Below, piece by piece: positions 8,070 through 15,418 of a DNA stretch of 33,644 nt. The stretch covers positions 1-33,644 of the forward strand of contig DASSEX010000037.1 in assembly GCA_035695045.1 (NCBI GenBank), written 5' to 3'. The notes beneath the pieces were generated by a model. The model did no database searches. It was not told the origin of the DNA and worked only from the letters and a program-made list of their open reading frames with translations. This stretch comes from DASSKP01 sp035695045 (GTDB lineage: Bacteria; Actinomycetota; Actinomycetes; JAFAQI01). The translations under genes were made by a program, and so were the position numbers. Position 1 is the stretch's first letter. Each line of letters starts with the position of its first letter.

Positions 8070-8565
8070 GCGCGACCATCGCCGCGAGTTGAACGTTGCG
8101 CGAAGCTCGAGGCCAGGCGATGGCGGCCGCCGCGCACCCGACGATGACGTACGACGGCCCGACGTCGAGCAGATGTCGCGCCGACGGTGACACGTCGTGG
8201 ATCGCGATGCGGATCGCGACGATCCCTTCTGACAGGACGGTGCCCAGGACGTGCGCCGTGATGCCTACGACGAGCACCGCGCGCCAGCCGGCGATCCGCT
8301 CGAGAGCCCCGACGCCGAGGATCACTCCGGCGACAGCGAACATCACCCAGGCGTGCGTGAAGAAGGCCGACGCCGGAAGCACGAACCACGGATCCCGGGT
8401 CAGGTGATGAAGGTTCGTGCTGGCGTCGTACAGGACGTGCGCCTCGGTGTGAGGTGCGGACAGCTCCAGCCAGATGTTGCTGACGAACAGGGCAACTGCA
8501 TAGGCGGCGGTGACGATCGGGATCCGGCCACTCGCGAACCGTGACCACGCGCGCATGCCACTCAT
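7909..8565 (-). CDS. Rhomboid-like membrane protein, copy B
   Basis: A 218-aa paralogue of the protein at 3295-3975. Both carry VGALERI or similar, AHV.GT.LSEG, SARHLLDVGPSY with the putative serine, and DAIGHATAALTG with the putative histidine. Both also share PHT...L.AS(T)..HL.R.PW.V.PAS near the N-terminus, which is likely extracytoplasmic. Six or so hydrophobic segments are visible. It begins 13 bp after the nickel transporter stop and probably shares its mRNA. Its 3' end overlaps the plus-strand esterase by 161 bp. The start could also be the ATG at 8556. Protease activity is a family-based guess. Confidence 0.75.
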   Translation of the reverse strand: MSGMRAWSRFASGRIPIVTAAYAVALFVSNIWLELSAPHTEAHVLYDASTNLHHLTRDPWFVLPASAFFTHAWVMFAVAGVILGVGALERIAGWRAVLVVGITAHVLGTVLSEGIVAIRIAIHDVSPSARHLLDVGPSYVIVGCAAAAIAWPRASRNVQLAAMVALTPLLMLTAVRLPLLKVDAIGHATAALTGVASAMVKRRRGCATAALPAESRPS

Positions 8566-8578
8566 CGTGGCAGGCAGC

Positions 8579-9745
8579 TCACTCCATGCCGGCGGCGCTG
8601 AGATCCGGCGCCTGTCCGCGCGCCGCGCGGTGCCGGGCGGCCGCGCGCTCCCAGCGTGCTTCGACGGCGCCGTAACGCCAGATGCCGACGGCAGCGAGCC
8701 ACACCACGACGAAGGTGCCGACGATCCAGAAGCCGGCGGTGTTGATGTCGAAGGAGCTCGCGAAGTCCCAGAAGGCACCGTGCAGATGAAGCTGCCCGGC
8801 CAGCACCTGGCAGAGCTCGAGAGTGCCGATGAAGAACGCGACGCCGACCGAGAGACCGGTGATCGCGATGTTGTAGTAGACCTTGCGGACCGGCTTGGAG
8901 AATGCCCAGCCATAGGCGAAGTTCATGAACGAGCCGTCGATGGTGTCGAGCAGGCACATGCCGGCCGCGAAGAGGATCGGCAGCGACAACAGGGCCCAGA
9001 ACGGCAGCCCCGCGGCGAGCGACGTGCCGGCGAGCACGAGGAACGCGATCTCGGTGACGGTGTCGAAGCCGAGCCCGAACAGGAAGCCGAGCGGGTACAT
9101 CTTCCAGCTCTCGTCGATGCTTCGCGCGAGCGGACCGAAGAAGCGCATCATCATGCCGCGCTGCTGCAGCTGACGTTCGAGCTCTTCGTCGTCGTACTCC
9201 CCGCGCCGCATCTCGAGGAAGACGCGCACGATGCCGAACAGCACGATGACGTTGAGCAAGGCGATCAGGTAAAGGAACGCGCCCGAGACCGACGTGCCGA
9301 TCAGGCCGCCGTACCTGTGCAACCCGGAGTGCTCGTTCGACAAGCCGGTGCCGATCGACTTCATGCCGAGACCGAGAAGCATCGTCAGCAGGAAGACGAC
9401 CGACGAGTGGCCGAGGGAGAAGAAGAACCCGACGCCCATCGGCCGCCGGCCTTCGCCCATGAGCTTGCGAGTGGTGTTGTCGATCGCAGCGATGTGATCG
9501 GCGTCGAAGGCGTGCCGCATGCCCAGCGTGTAGGCGAGGATGCCGGTGCCGATGCCGAAGGTCGTGCGGCCGCTCAGGTGGTGATGTCCCTGGGTCGCCA
9601 GGACCAGCAGCGTGAAGCCGACGACGTGCAGCAGCGCGATGAACCCGAACATGCCACCGAGGCGACGTCGCTCTTCCCGGCTGAGGGCGTCGCGGACCCG
9701 GGCGAGCGGGGCCGGAAGCGCCCGCGCCTGGGTCATCACCGCCAT
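8579..9745 (-). CDS. NicO/HoxN-family nickel (cobalt) transporter
   Basis: A 388-aa membrane permease of the HoxN/HupN/NixA family. The signature RHAFDADHIAAIDNTTRKL in the second segment carries the metal-binding HxxxxDH, and other conserved motifs LGHSSVVF and LGFDTVTEI follow. About eight membrane segments are visible, and a His-containing loop (TQGHHHL) precedes the signature. The start at 9745 has GGGAGG nine bases upstream. A perfect Nur-type operator lies 34 bp upstream, which points to nickel rather than cobalt as the physiological substrate and to repression when nickel is plentiful. Which nickel enzyme it serves (urease, hydrogenase or Ni-SOD) is not visible in this window. Confidence 0.92.
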   Translation of the reverse strand: MAVMTQARALPAPLARVRDALSREERRRLGGMFGFIALLHVVGFTLLVLATQGHHHLSGRTTFGIGTGILAYTLGMRHAFDADHIAAIDNTTRKLMGEGRRPMGVGFFFSLGHSSVVFLLTMLLGLGMKSIGTGLSNEHSGLHRYGGLIGTSVSGAFLYLIALLNVIVLFGIVRVFLEMRRGEYDDEELERQLQQRGMMMRFFGPLARSIDESWKMYPLGFLFGLGFDTVTEIAFLVLAGTSLAAGLPFWALLSLPILFAAGMCLLDTIDGSFMNFAYGWAFSKPVRKVYYNIAITGLSVGVAFFIGTLELCQVLAGQLHLHGAFWDFASSFDINTAGFWIVGTFVVVWLAAVGIWRYGAVEARWERAAARHRAARGQAPDLSAAGME

Positions 9746-9778
9746 AGCGACATTCCTCCCGATCCCTGCAACTGGGGT

Positions 9779-9803
9779 GTTGTTGCAAGTCGTTTGCAAC
9801 AAC
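9779..9803. promoter_or_regulatory. Nur-type nickel operator upstream of the NicO transporter
   Basis: A perfect inverted repeat: arm GTTGTTGCAA, spacer GTCGT, arm TTGCAACAAC. Its core TTGCAA-N5-TTGCAA equals the Nur box described for the Fur-family nickel uptake regulator of Streptomyces. It sits 34 bp before the transporter start, where a repressor would block initiation. The regulator gene itself is not in the window. Confidence 0.8.
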
Positions 9804-9844
9804 GTATCCCGCGCAGCCGCGGTTCAGGAAGGGTTTTCGCTGAG

Positions 9845-9916
9845 AGCCCCGTGTCCGGATTGAACGGACGACCGCTCGCTTACAAGGCGAGTGCTCTACC
9901 ACTGAGCTAACGGGGC
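9845..9916 (-). tRNA. tRNA-Thr (anticodon TGT)
   Basis: On the minus strand the gene folds as a full cloverleaf: 7-bp acceptor GCCCCGT/ACGGGGC, D-arm GCTC..GAGC with a short loop, anticodon stem CTCGC/GCGAG with loop CTTGTAA (anticodon TGT), 5-nt variable loop, and T-arm GTCCG/CGGAC with loop TTCAATC. CCA is not encoded; the discriminator base is T at 9845. Confidence 0.95.
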
Positions 9917-9929
9917 ACGACGGCTTCTG

Positions 9930-9935
9930 ATCGTA
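9930..9935 (-). promoter_or_regulatory. Candidate -10 element (TACGAT) of the tRNA-Thr promoter
   Basis: TACGAT lies 13 bp before the mature tRNA 5' end on the minus strand. A weak -35 (CAGCTT) stands 17 bp upstream of it. The position is plausible for a tRNA promoter, but the match is modest. Confidence 0.35.
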
Positions 9936-10014
9936 CGGCCGCCCGGCAGCACAAGCTGGACGTCAGCGACCGCGACGCCGCGGCGCCGGTGTCGCCGGGA
10001 TCTGGCGGCCGACC

Positions 10015-10779
10015 TCAGCCGGCGTCGGCGAGATCGCGTGCGCGCAGGTGGCTGTCGAGCTTGCGCTTGATGCGCTGCAGCGCGTTGTCGATCGACTTGA
10101 CGTGCCGCTTCAGCACCTCGGCGATCTCCTGGTAGCTCTTGCCGTCGACGTAGAGGCGCAGCACCTCGGCCTCGAGGTCGGAGAGCACCGTGTCGAAGTG
10201 CTCCTGCAACGCGCGGATGCGCTCGGCGGAGATCACCAGGTCGGCGGGGTCGGAGACCTGGACGACCGGAAGCATGTCGCCGAGGCAGCGCTCACCGTCG
10301 TCGTCGGTGAGGACCGGCCGCGAGAACGACACGTAGTTGTTGAGCGGGCCGTGCTTCTGGCGGGTCGCTGTCTTGATCGCGGTGATGATCTGACGCGTGA
10401 TGCAGAGCTCCGCGAACGCGCGGAACGTCGTCTGCATGTCCGGGTTGTAGTCGCGGATCGCCTTGTAGAGGCCGATCATGCCCTCTTGGACGATGTCCTC
10501 CCGGTCTGCGCCGACCAGGAAGTAGGAGCGGGCCTTCGATCGGGCGAAGCCGCGGTACTTGTCGAGCAGCGCAGCGAGAGCTCGGTCGTCGCCGTCACGG
10601 GCGGCGCGAACGAACTCCTCGTCGCCGCCCTCGACGGGGACACGAGGCTGTGCAGCTGCGCGAGCAGCGGCCCTCATCCGGGCAGAACGCACTGGGACCG
10701 GCCCTCCGTCGGGAGCTGGGATTTCATCACGGCGCACGACCTGCTCCGAAATGTAACGGATGCCCCGACTCGTGAACAT
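10015..10779 (-). CDS. sigH: Sigma-70 family factor of SigH (sporulation sigma) type
   Basis: A 254-aa sigma factor. Region 2 is visible as DGDDRALAALLDKYRGFARSK followed by ADREDIVQEGMIGLYKAIRDYNP and AFAELCITRQIITAIKTATRQKH. Region 4 is LSDLEAEVLRLYVDGKSYQEIAEVL with KSIDNALQRIKRKL as recognition helix. It resembles the Bacillus SigH type kept by many actinobacteria next to rlmB and cysS; its job there is poorly defined and need not involve sporulation. The first 55 residues form a poorly conserved Arg/Ala-rich extension, so a later start is possible. The 151-bp upstream leader contains a palindrome and direct repeats that may control it. Confidence 0.85.
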   Translation of the reverse strand: MFTSRGIRYISEQVVRRDEIPAPDGGPVPVRSARMRAAARAAAQPRVPVEGGDEEFVRAARDGDDRALAALLDKYRGFARSKARSYFLVGADREDIVQEGMIGLYKAIRDYNPDMQTTFRAFAELCITRQIITAIKTATRQKHGPLNNYVSFSRPVLTDDDGERCLGDMLPVVQVSDPADLVISAERIRALQEHFDTVLSDLEAEVLRLYVDGKSYQEIAEVLKRHVKSIDNALQRIKRKLDSHLRARDLADAG

Positions 10780-10930
10780 CGGGCTTCGTCACAACAACGA
10801 GTGACGAGCCTTGGGGTTACGCGTGCGGGGAACTTTCGCGCCGGTTACTTTTCGCACACGAAATGGGACTTCTGTCCCATGCGTCACTATCCCCCGAACG
10901 GATGGTGCGAGGACGTCACGTTGTGCCGCG
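10780..10930 (-). promoter_or_regulatory. Leader/promoter region of sigH with palindrome and direct repeats
   Basis: This gap between rlmB and sigH holds a perfect palindrome, ATGGGAC-TTCT-GTCCCAT (10863-10880), and two direct copies of ACTTT(T)CGC at 10832-10839 and 10847-10855. It is less G+C-rich than its surroundings. Operator or hairpin functions are possible; none is recognised. Confidence 0.35.
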
Positions 10931-11878
10931 TCACGAAGCGGGCCGACGGCGGCGGGCGATCTCGGCCAGGGCGACACCGGCCGCGACGGAGGCGTTGAGC
11001 GACTCCACGGCCCCGGCGAGCGGGATGCGCACCTGCACGTCGCAGGTCTCGCCGACGAGGCGGGAAAGGCCCTTTCCCTCGGCCCCCACGACCAGGACGA
11101 GCGGGCCGCTCGCGAGCTCGAGCGCGTCGAGGTCGAGCTCGCCGCGACCGTCGAGACCGACGATCATCAGCCCCTCCTCGGCGCAGGCCTTGAGCGCCCG
11201 GACGAGGTTGGTCGCGCGGGCGACCGGCAGCCGCGCGAGCGTGCCGGCGCTCGCCTTCCATGCCGATGCCGTCACGCCGACGGCCCGGCGTTCGGGCAAG
11301 AGCAGGCCGTGTGCGCCGAAGGCGGCCGCAGAGCGTGCGATCGCACCCAGGTTGTGGGGGTCGGTGACACCGTCCAGCGCGACGAGCAGCGGGGGCACCG
11401 GCTGCTCCAGCGCCCGGCGGAGCACCGTGTCAACGTGTTCGTAGTCGAACGGGCGCACCTGCAGGGCGACACCCTGATGTGGCGCACCGCCGGCGAGCCG
11501 GTCGAGCTGCGTGCGACCTGCCTCCAGCATCGACAGGCCCTGATCGCCGGCCCGCTTGCGGATCTCGTCGATCCGTTCATCGCGCGTCACGCCGGTGGCG
11601 ACGTACAGGGCGAGGGCAGGTACGCCGGCTCGCAGCGCCTCGACGACGGCGTTCCGCCCGGCGACGACCTCGTCCGACGCAACGGAGGTGGCTCGCGGTG
11701 GCCGGCCGCCGCGTGCTGCCGGTGACGGCTTGCCCGTGGCCCGTTTCGCCGCCGCCCGCTTGCGACGGTAGGCAGGATGCCCGGGACGGTCTTCCGCCTT
11801 GGGTGTCGGACCCTTGCCTTCGAGCTGGCGGCGGCCGTGTCCGCCGGTGCCCTTGGACGGGCCCTTCTTCGTCGCCAT
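10931..11878 (-). CDS. rlmB: 23S rRNA (guanosine-2251-2'-O)-methyltransferase
   Basis: A 315-aa SpoU/TrmH-family enzyme that 2'-O-methylates 23S rRNA using SAM. An N-terminal Lys/Arg/Gly-rich extension (about residues 1-68) precedes the substrate-binding domain (VAGRNAVVEALRAGVPA...). The knotted SPOUT domain has motif 1 DPHNLGAIARSAAAFG, motif 2 VVGAEGKGL and motif 3 IPLAGAVESLNASVAAGVALAE. The ATG at 11878 has GAGGG about eight bases upstream. It starts 17 bp after cysS, the usual partner, and precedes the sigma factor gene. Confidence 0.95.
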   Translation of the reverse strand: MATKKGPSKGTGGHGRRQLEGKGPTPKAEDRPGHPAYRRKRAAAKRATGKPSPAARGGRPPRATSVASDEVVAGRNAVVEALRAGVPALALYVATGVTRDERIDEIRKRAGDQGLSMLEAGRTQLDRLAGGAPHQGVALQVRPFDYEHVDTVLRRALEQPVPPLLVALDGVTDPHNLGAIARSAAAFGAHGLLLPERRAVGVTASAWKASAGTLARLPVARATNLVRALKACAEEGLMIVGLDGRGELDLDALELASGPLVLVVGAEGKGLSRLVGETCDVQVRIPLAGAVESLNASVAAGVALAEIARRRRPAS

Positions 11879-11895
11879 CGTCGTCCCTCGCGCCG

Positions 11896-13272
11896 TTAGC
11901 CGATGCGCCAGCGCGGGCCGGTCGGAGTGTCCTCGACGACGACACCGGCCGCGGCGAGGGCGTCGCGGACGCGGTCGGCCTCGGCGAAGTCCTTGCGCTC
12001 GCGCGCCGCCTGCCGTGCGTCCAGCATTGCAGGGACCAGCGCGTCCACCGCTCCGCGAAGCTTCTCGTCCTCGCCGCTGCTCACGGCGAAGTCCTTTGGC
12101 GCGAGCCCGAGCACATCGAGCATCGCGGTCACGGCGAGGTAGGCGACGCGAAGACCCTCGTTGTCGCCCTCGGCGAGCGCGGTGTTGCCGGCGCGGACGG
12201 TCTCGTGCACGACGCCGAGGGCGCGTGGCACCGACAGGTCGTCGTCCATCGCCTCCGCGAACGAGGCCGGCACCGTCGCACCATCGACGTCGCCGATCAC
12301 CTCGCGCGCCCTGTCCAGGAAGCCGGTGATGCGCGAATAGGCCGCGTCGGCCTCGACCAGTGCCTCCTCCGACCAGTCGAGGTCGGAGCGGTAGTGCGCC
12401 GATCCGAGGAAGTAACGGACCGCTTGCGGACGTGCACGCTGCAGGACGTCGGCGACGACGAGCGAGTTGCCGAGTGACTTGCTCATCTTCTCGCCCCCGG
12501 TGTTGACCATCCCGTTGTGCAGCCAGATGCGGGCGAACGGATCGCCCGCCGCGTTGCTCTGCGCGATCTCGTTCTCATGGTGGGGGAAGACGAGGTCGAG
12601 GCCACCGCCGTGGATGTCGAACTCTGCGCCGAGGTAGCGCGTCGCCATCGCGGAGCACTCGAGATGCCAGCCCGGTCGGCCGGGACCCCACGGTGTGTCC
12701 CATGCCGGCTCACCCGGCTTCGCACCCTTCCACAACGCGAAGTCGAGCGGATCGCGCTTCGCGCCGATGTCTTCCGTCGACAGCATCGCCTCCGGCTTCT
12801 GCCCGGACAGAGCGCCGTACGACGACAGCGAACGCACGTCGAAGTAGACGTCACCACCCGCGGCGTAGGCATGGCCGCGGTCGATGAGCCGCTGCATGAG
12901 CGCGACCATCTCGGGCACGTGTCCGGTCGCGCGCGGCTCGCCGGTCGGGGGCAGCACGTTGAGGGCGTTGTACGCCTCGGTGAAGGCGCGGGTGTTGCGA
13001 GTGGCGAGCGCCCACCACGGGATGTCCTCGTGGCCGGCGTTGTGCAGGATCTTGTCGTCGATGTCGGTGACGTTGCGCAGGAACGTGACGTCGTAGCCGC
13101 TGGCTTCGAGCCAGCGGCGAAGGATGTCGAACGCGATGGCGCTCCGCATGTGCCCGACGTGCGGCGGAGACTGCACAGTCGGACCGCAGACATAGATCGT
13201 CACGGCTCCCGGCGTGACCGGCTCGAGCTCCTTCGTGGAGCGCGACAGCGTGTCGTGCAGGCGGACGGTCAC
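11896..13272 (-). CDS. cysS: Cysteinyl-tRNA synthetase
   Basis: A 458-aa class I synthetase that charges tRNA-Cys. The zinc-site Cys29 lies in YVCGPTV; the HIGH motif is HVGH (38-41); HLECSAM and HHENE supply further zinc ligands; KMSKSLGN is the adenylate loop. The C-terminal part ends in RKDFAEADRVRD, typical of CysRS. Normal bacterial length. The GTG start at 13272 has no ribosome binding site but is preceded by TAGGCT seven bases upstream, indicating a leaderless mRNA. It does not look like the paralogue MshC of mycothiol synthesis, given its place beside rlmB. Confidence 0.96.
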   Translation of the reverse strand: MTVRLHDTLSRSTKELEPVTPGAVTIYVCGPTVQSPPHVGHMRSAIAFDILRRWLEASGYDVTFLRNVTDIDDKILHNAGHEDIPWWALATRNTRAFTEAYNALNVLPPTGEPRATGHVPEMVALMQRLIDRGHAYAAGGDVYFDVRSLSSYGALSGQKPEAMLSTEDIGAKRDPLDFALWKGAKPGEPAWDTPWGPGRPGWHLECSAMATRYLGAEFDIHGGGLDLVFPHHENEIAQSNAAGDPFARIWLHNGMVNTGGEKMSKSLGNSLVVADVLQRARPQAVRYFLGSAHYRSDLDWSEEALVEADAAYSRITGFLDRAREVIGDVDGATVPASFAEAMDDDLSVPRALGVVHETVRAGNTALAEGDNEGLRVAYLAVTAMLDVLGLAPKDFAVSSGEDEKLRGAVDALVPAMLDARQAARERKDFAEADRVRDALAAAGVVVEDTPTGPRWRIG

Positions 13273-13279
13273 GCGCGCC

Positions 13280-13285
13280 AGCCTA
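13280..13285 (-). promoter_or_regulatory. Leaderless -10 element TAGGCT for cysS
   Basis: TAGGCT, then exactly seven bases, then the GTG start of cysS at 13272. The same arrangement precedes the PIN/TRAM gene (17251) and the SDR gene (27203). The start codon would be the first transcribed base. Confidence 0.6.
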
Positions 13286-13295
13286 CGGGCCGCCG

Positions 13296-13700
13296 TCAGT
13301 CGTTGTAGTCGACGACGTGGTCGGCGGTGACCCGCACGATCACGCGACGAGCCGACTTCTCGGGTGGCTCGGTGAACTCCTCGCCGTTGTAGCGGAGGCC
13401 GAGCTCCTGGATCAGCGAACCACCGCCGTCGTCGAGCATCTCGGCCCTGCCGCGAATCTCGACGTACTCGTACGGCGTCTCGGGATTGGTGACGAGCAAC
13501 GTGATCGAGGGGTCGCGGGCGAGGTTGCGGCCCTTGCGCCGGTCGCGCAGCGTCGAGAACAGCACGGTGTCGCCGTCGCGCTTCGCCCAGACCACCGAGA
13601 GCTGCGGGCGGCCGTCCGGGTCGACGGTCGCGACGACGGGGAACGACGTCCCGTCGAGCCACTGCTTGAGATGCGCGGGCAGCGGTTCGGCCACCGTCAC
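13296..13700 (-). CDS. PPOX-class F420/flavin-dependent oxidoreductase
   Basis: A 134-aa split-barrel protein of the pyridoxamine-phosphate-oxidase-like class found in actinobacteria. Visible features are FPVVATVDPDGRPQLSVVWAKRDGDTVLFST, then RRKGRNLARDPSITLLV and YVEIRGRAEM, typical of the short single-domain members that bind F420 or flavin. The substrate is unknown. The GTG start overlaps the thiolase stop as GTGA with AAAGGG just upstream. Thiolase and this gene sit between ispF and cysS, which are adjacent in mycobacteria. Confidence 0.85.
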   Translation of the reverse strand: MTVAEPLPAHLKQWLDGTSFPVVATVDPDGRPQLSVVWAKRDGDTVLFSTLRDRRKGRNLARDPSITLLVTNPETPYEYVEIRGRAEMLDDGGGSLIQELGLRYNGEEFTEPPEKSARRVIVRVTADHVVDYND

Positions 13701-14884
13701 ACCCTTTCGACGAGCATCGCAAGGCCCTGCCCGACGCCGACGCAGAGCGTCGCCAGCCCACGGCGCGCGTTCTCGCGCTCCATCCGGCCCAGCAGCGTCA
13801 CGGCGAGACGGGCACCGCTGCAGCCGAGTGGGTGACCGAGCGCGATGGCCCCGCCATCGGCGTTGACCTTCTCCATGTCGAGCCCGAGGCGGCTGACGCA
13901 GGCGAGCACCTGCGGTGCGAACGCCTCGTTGATCTCCACGGCGTCCAGGTCGCCCGCGGCCCAACCGGCACGCGCCAGCGCCTTCTCCGTCGACGGCACC
14001 GGGCCGAGACCCATGATGTGCGGCGGAACGCCGGCGCTCGCGCCGGCGACGATCCGCGCGCGCGGTGTGAGGTTGTGGCGACGTACCGCGTCCTCACTCG
14101 CAACGACGATCGCGGCCGCGCCGTCCGACAGCGGCGACGACGAACCGGCCGTGACGATGCCGCCCTCACGGAACACGGTGCGCAGCTTGCCCAGCCGATC
14201 CAGGGTCGTGTCCGCGCGCGGTCCCTCATCGGTGCTGACGGTGCCGTCCTTCGTCTCGACGGCCAGGATCTCGGCGTCGAAGCGGCCGTCTTTCGTGGCC
14301 GCGGTGGCGCGCTCGTGCGACCGCAGCGCGAAGGCGTCCGACTGCTCGCGGGTGATGCCGTCGAGAGCGGCGACTTCCTCGGCCGTCTCGCCCATCGCGA
14401 TCGTGGCCTTGCCGCCGTCGGCCTCCTTCATCCTCGGGTTGACCAGCCGCCAGCCGAGACTGGTGTCCGCGACCTCCCCCGGTCGCGCCCACGGGGTGCC
14501 GGGCTTCTGCATCACCCAGGGCGAGCGCGTCATCGACTCGACGCCACCGGCGACGACGACGTCGGCGCCGCCCGCCGTCACCTGCTGCGCGGCAGAGACG
14601 ATCGCTTGCAGACCGGACGCGCACAGCCGGTTGACCGTGAACCCCGGCGTCGTGTCCGGAAGACCGGCGAGCAGCGTCGCCATCCGCGCAACGTTGCGGT
14701 TGTCCTCACCGGCCTGGTTGGCCGCACCGAGGATCACCTCGTCGATGGCGTCGTCCGCGATGCCCGCCCGGCGGACGGCCTCTGCGACGACGAGCGCCGC
14801 GAGATCGTCGGGGCGCACGCTCGCGAGCGCTCCGCCGTACTTGCCCATCGGCGTCCGTACGCCGCCTACGAGATACGCATTCAC
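13697..14884 (-). CDS. Thiolase (acetyl-CoA C-acyltransferase)
   Basis: A 395-aa thiolase of normal length. The acylated Cys88 lies in NRLCASGLQAI, His351 in GGAIALGHPLGCSGAR, and the proton-shuttling Cys381 in LCVGVGQG; NEAFAPQ is also present. It could work in beta-oxidation (FadA-like), acetoacetyl-CoA formation, or beta-ketoadipyl-CoA cleavage (PcaF-like); the sequence does not decide. No other beta-oxidation gene is adjacent. The ATG at 14884 is 18 bp downstream of ispF, so it may be read from the isoprenoid operon, an interesting link because thiolase products also feed acyl metabolism. Confidence 0.9.
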   Translation of the reverse strand: MNAYLVGGVRTPMGKYGGALASVRPDDLAALVVAEAVRRAGIADDAIDEVILGAANQAGEDNRNVARMATLLAGLPDTTPGFTVNRLCASGLQAIVSAAQQVTAGGADVVVAGGVESMTRSPWVMQKPGTPWARPGEVADTSLGWRLVNPRMKEADGGKATIAMGETAEEVAALDGITREQSDAFALRSHERATAATKDGRFDAEILAVETKDGTVSTDEGPRADTTLDRLGKLRTVFREGGIVTAGSSSPLSDGAAAIVVASEDAVRRHNLTPRARIVAGASAGVPPHIMGLGPVPSTEKALARAGWAAGDLDAVEINEAFAPQVLACVSRLGLDMEKVNADGGAIALGHPLGCSGARLAVTLLGRMERENARRGLATLCVGVGQGLAMLVERV

Positions 14885-14902
14885 GTCCCGATTGTGCCCC
14901 GG

Positions 14903-15418
14903 CTACCGACGGACGATGAGAGCGGTCGCGATCGCGGCGAGACCTTCGCCACGACCGGTCAGACCGAGTCCGTCGGTCGTCGTCGCCGCCAGCGACACCG
15001 GCGCACCGACGGCAGCCGTCAGCGCCGACTGCGCCTCGGCGCGTCGGGGGCCGATCTTCGGCCGCTCACCGATCACCTGCACCGCGACGTTGCCAACGGC
15101 CCAGCCGTCGGCACCGAGCAGTCGCACCGTGGCCGTCACGAGATCCGCACCCGCGGCGTTCGCCCACTGCGGGTCGTCCGTGCCGAACGCGCTTCCGAGA
15201 TCACCGAGACCCGCCGCCGACAGCAGGGCATCGCAGATCGCGTGCGCCGCGACATCTCCGTCGGAGTGGCCGGCGTGCCCGGTCTCGCCGTCCCACCGGA
15301 GACCCGCGAGTGCCAGCGCCCGTCCGTCGGTCGCGAACGGATGGACGTCGACGCCGACGCCGACCCTGGGCAGGTCGGGAAGCCCTTCGGACAGTGGTAC
15401 GACGTCCACCTCGCTCAC
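14903..15418 (-). CDS. ispF: 2-C-methyl-D-erythritol 2,4-cyclodiphosphate synthase
   Basis: A 171-aa enzyme of the MEP isoprenoid pathway that cyclises CDP-ME-2-phosphate. Metal-binding DVHPF and GHSDGDVAAHAICDALL are intact, as are GDLGSAFG.DDPQW and the C-terminal TTTDGLG.TGRGEG. The GTG at 15418 overlaps the ispD stop as GTGA and has GGGTGGGATG upstream. This start gives about 17 extra residues before the conserved core (VGVGVDVHPF); a later start is possible. Confidence 0.95.
   Translation of the reverse strand: MSEVDVVPLSEGLPDLPRVGVGVDVHPFATDGRALALAGLRWDGETGHAGHSDGDVAAHAICDALLSAAGLGDLGSAFGTDDPQWANAAGADLVTATVRLLGADGWAVGNVAVQVIGERPKIGPRRAEAQSALTAAVGAPVSLAATTTDGLGLTGRGEGLAAIATALIVRR

Noticed and set aside
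11896..13272. MshC (mycothiol ligase) instead of CysS.
   Set aside because: MshC is a CysRS paralogue, but the gene is next to rlmB and ispF as in the cysS locus and has the CysRS C-terminal domain ending.
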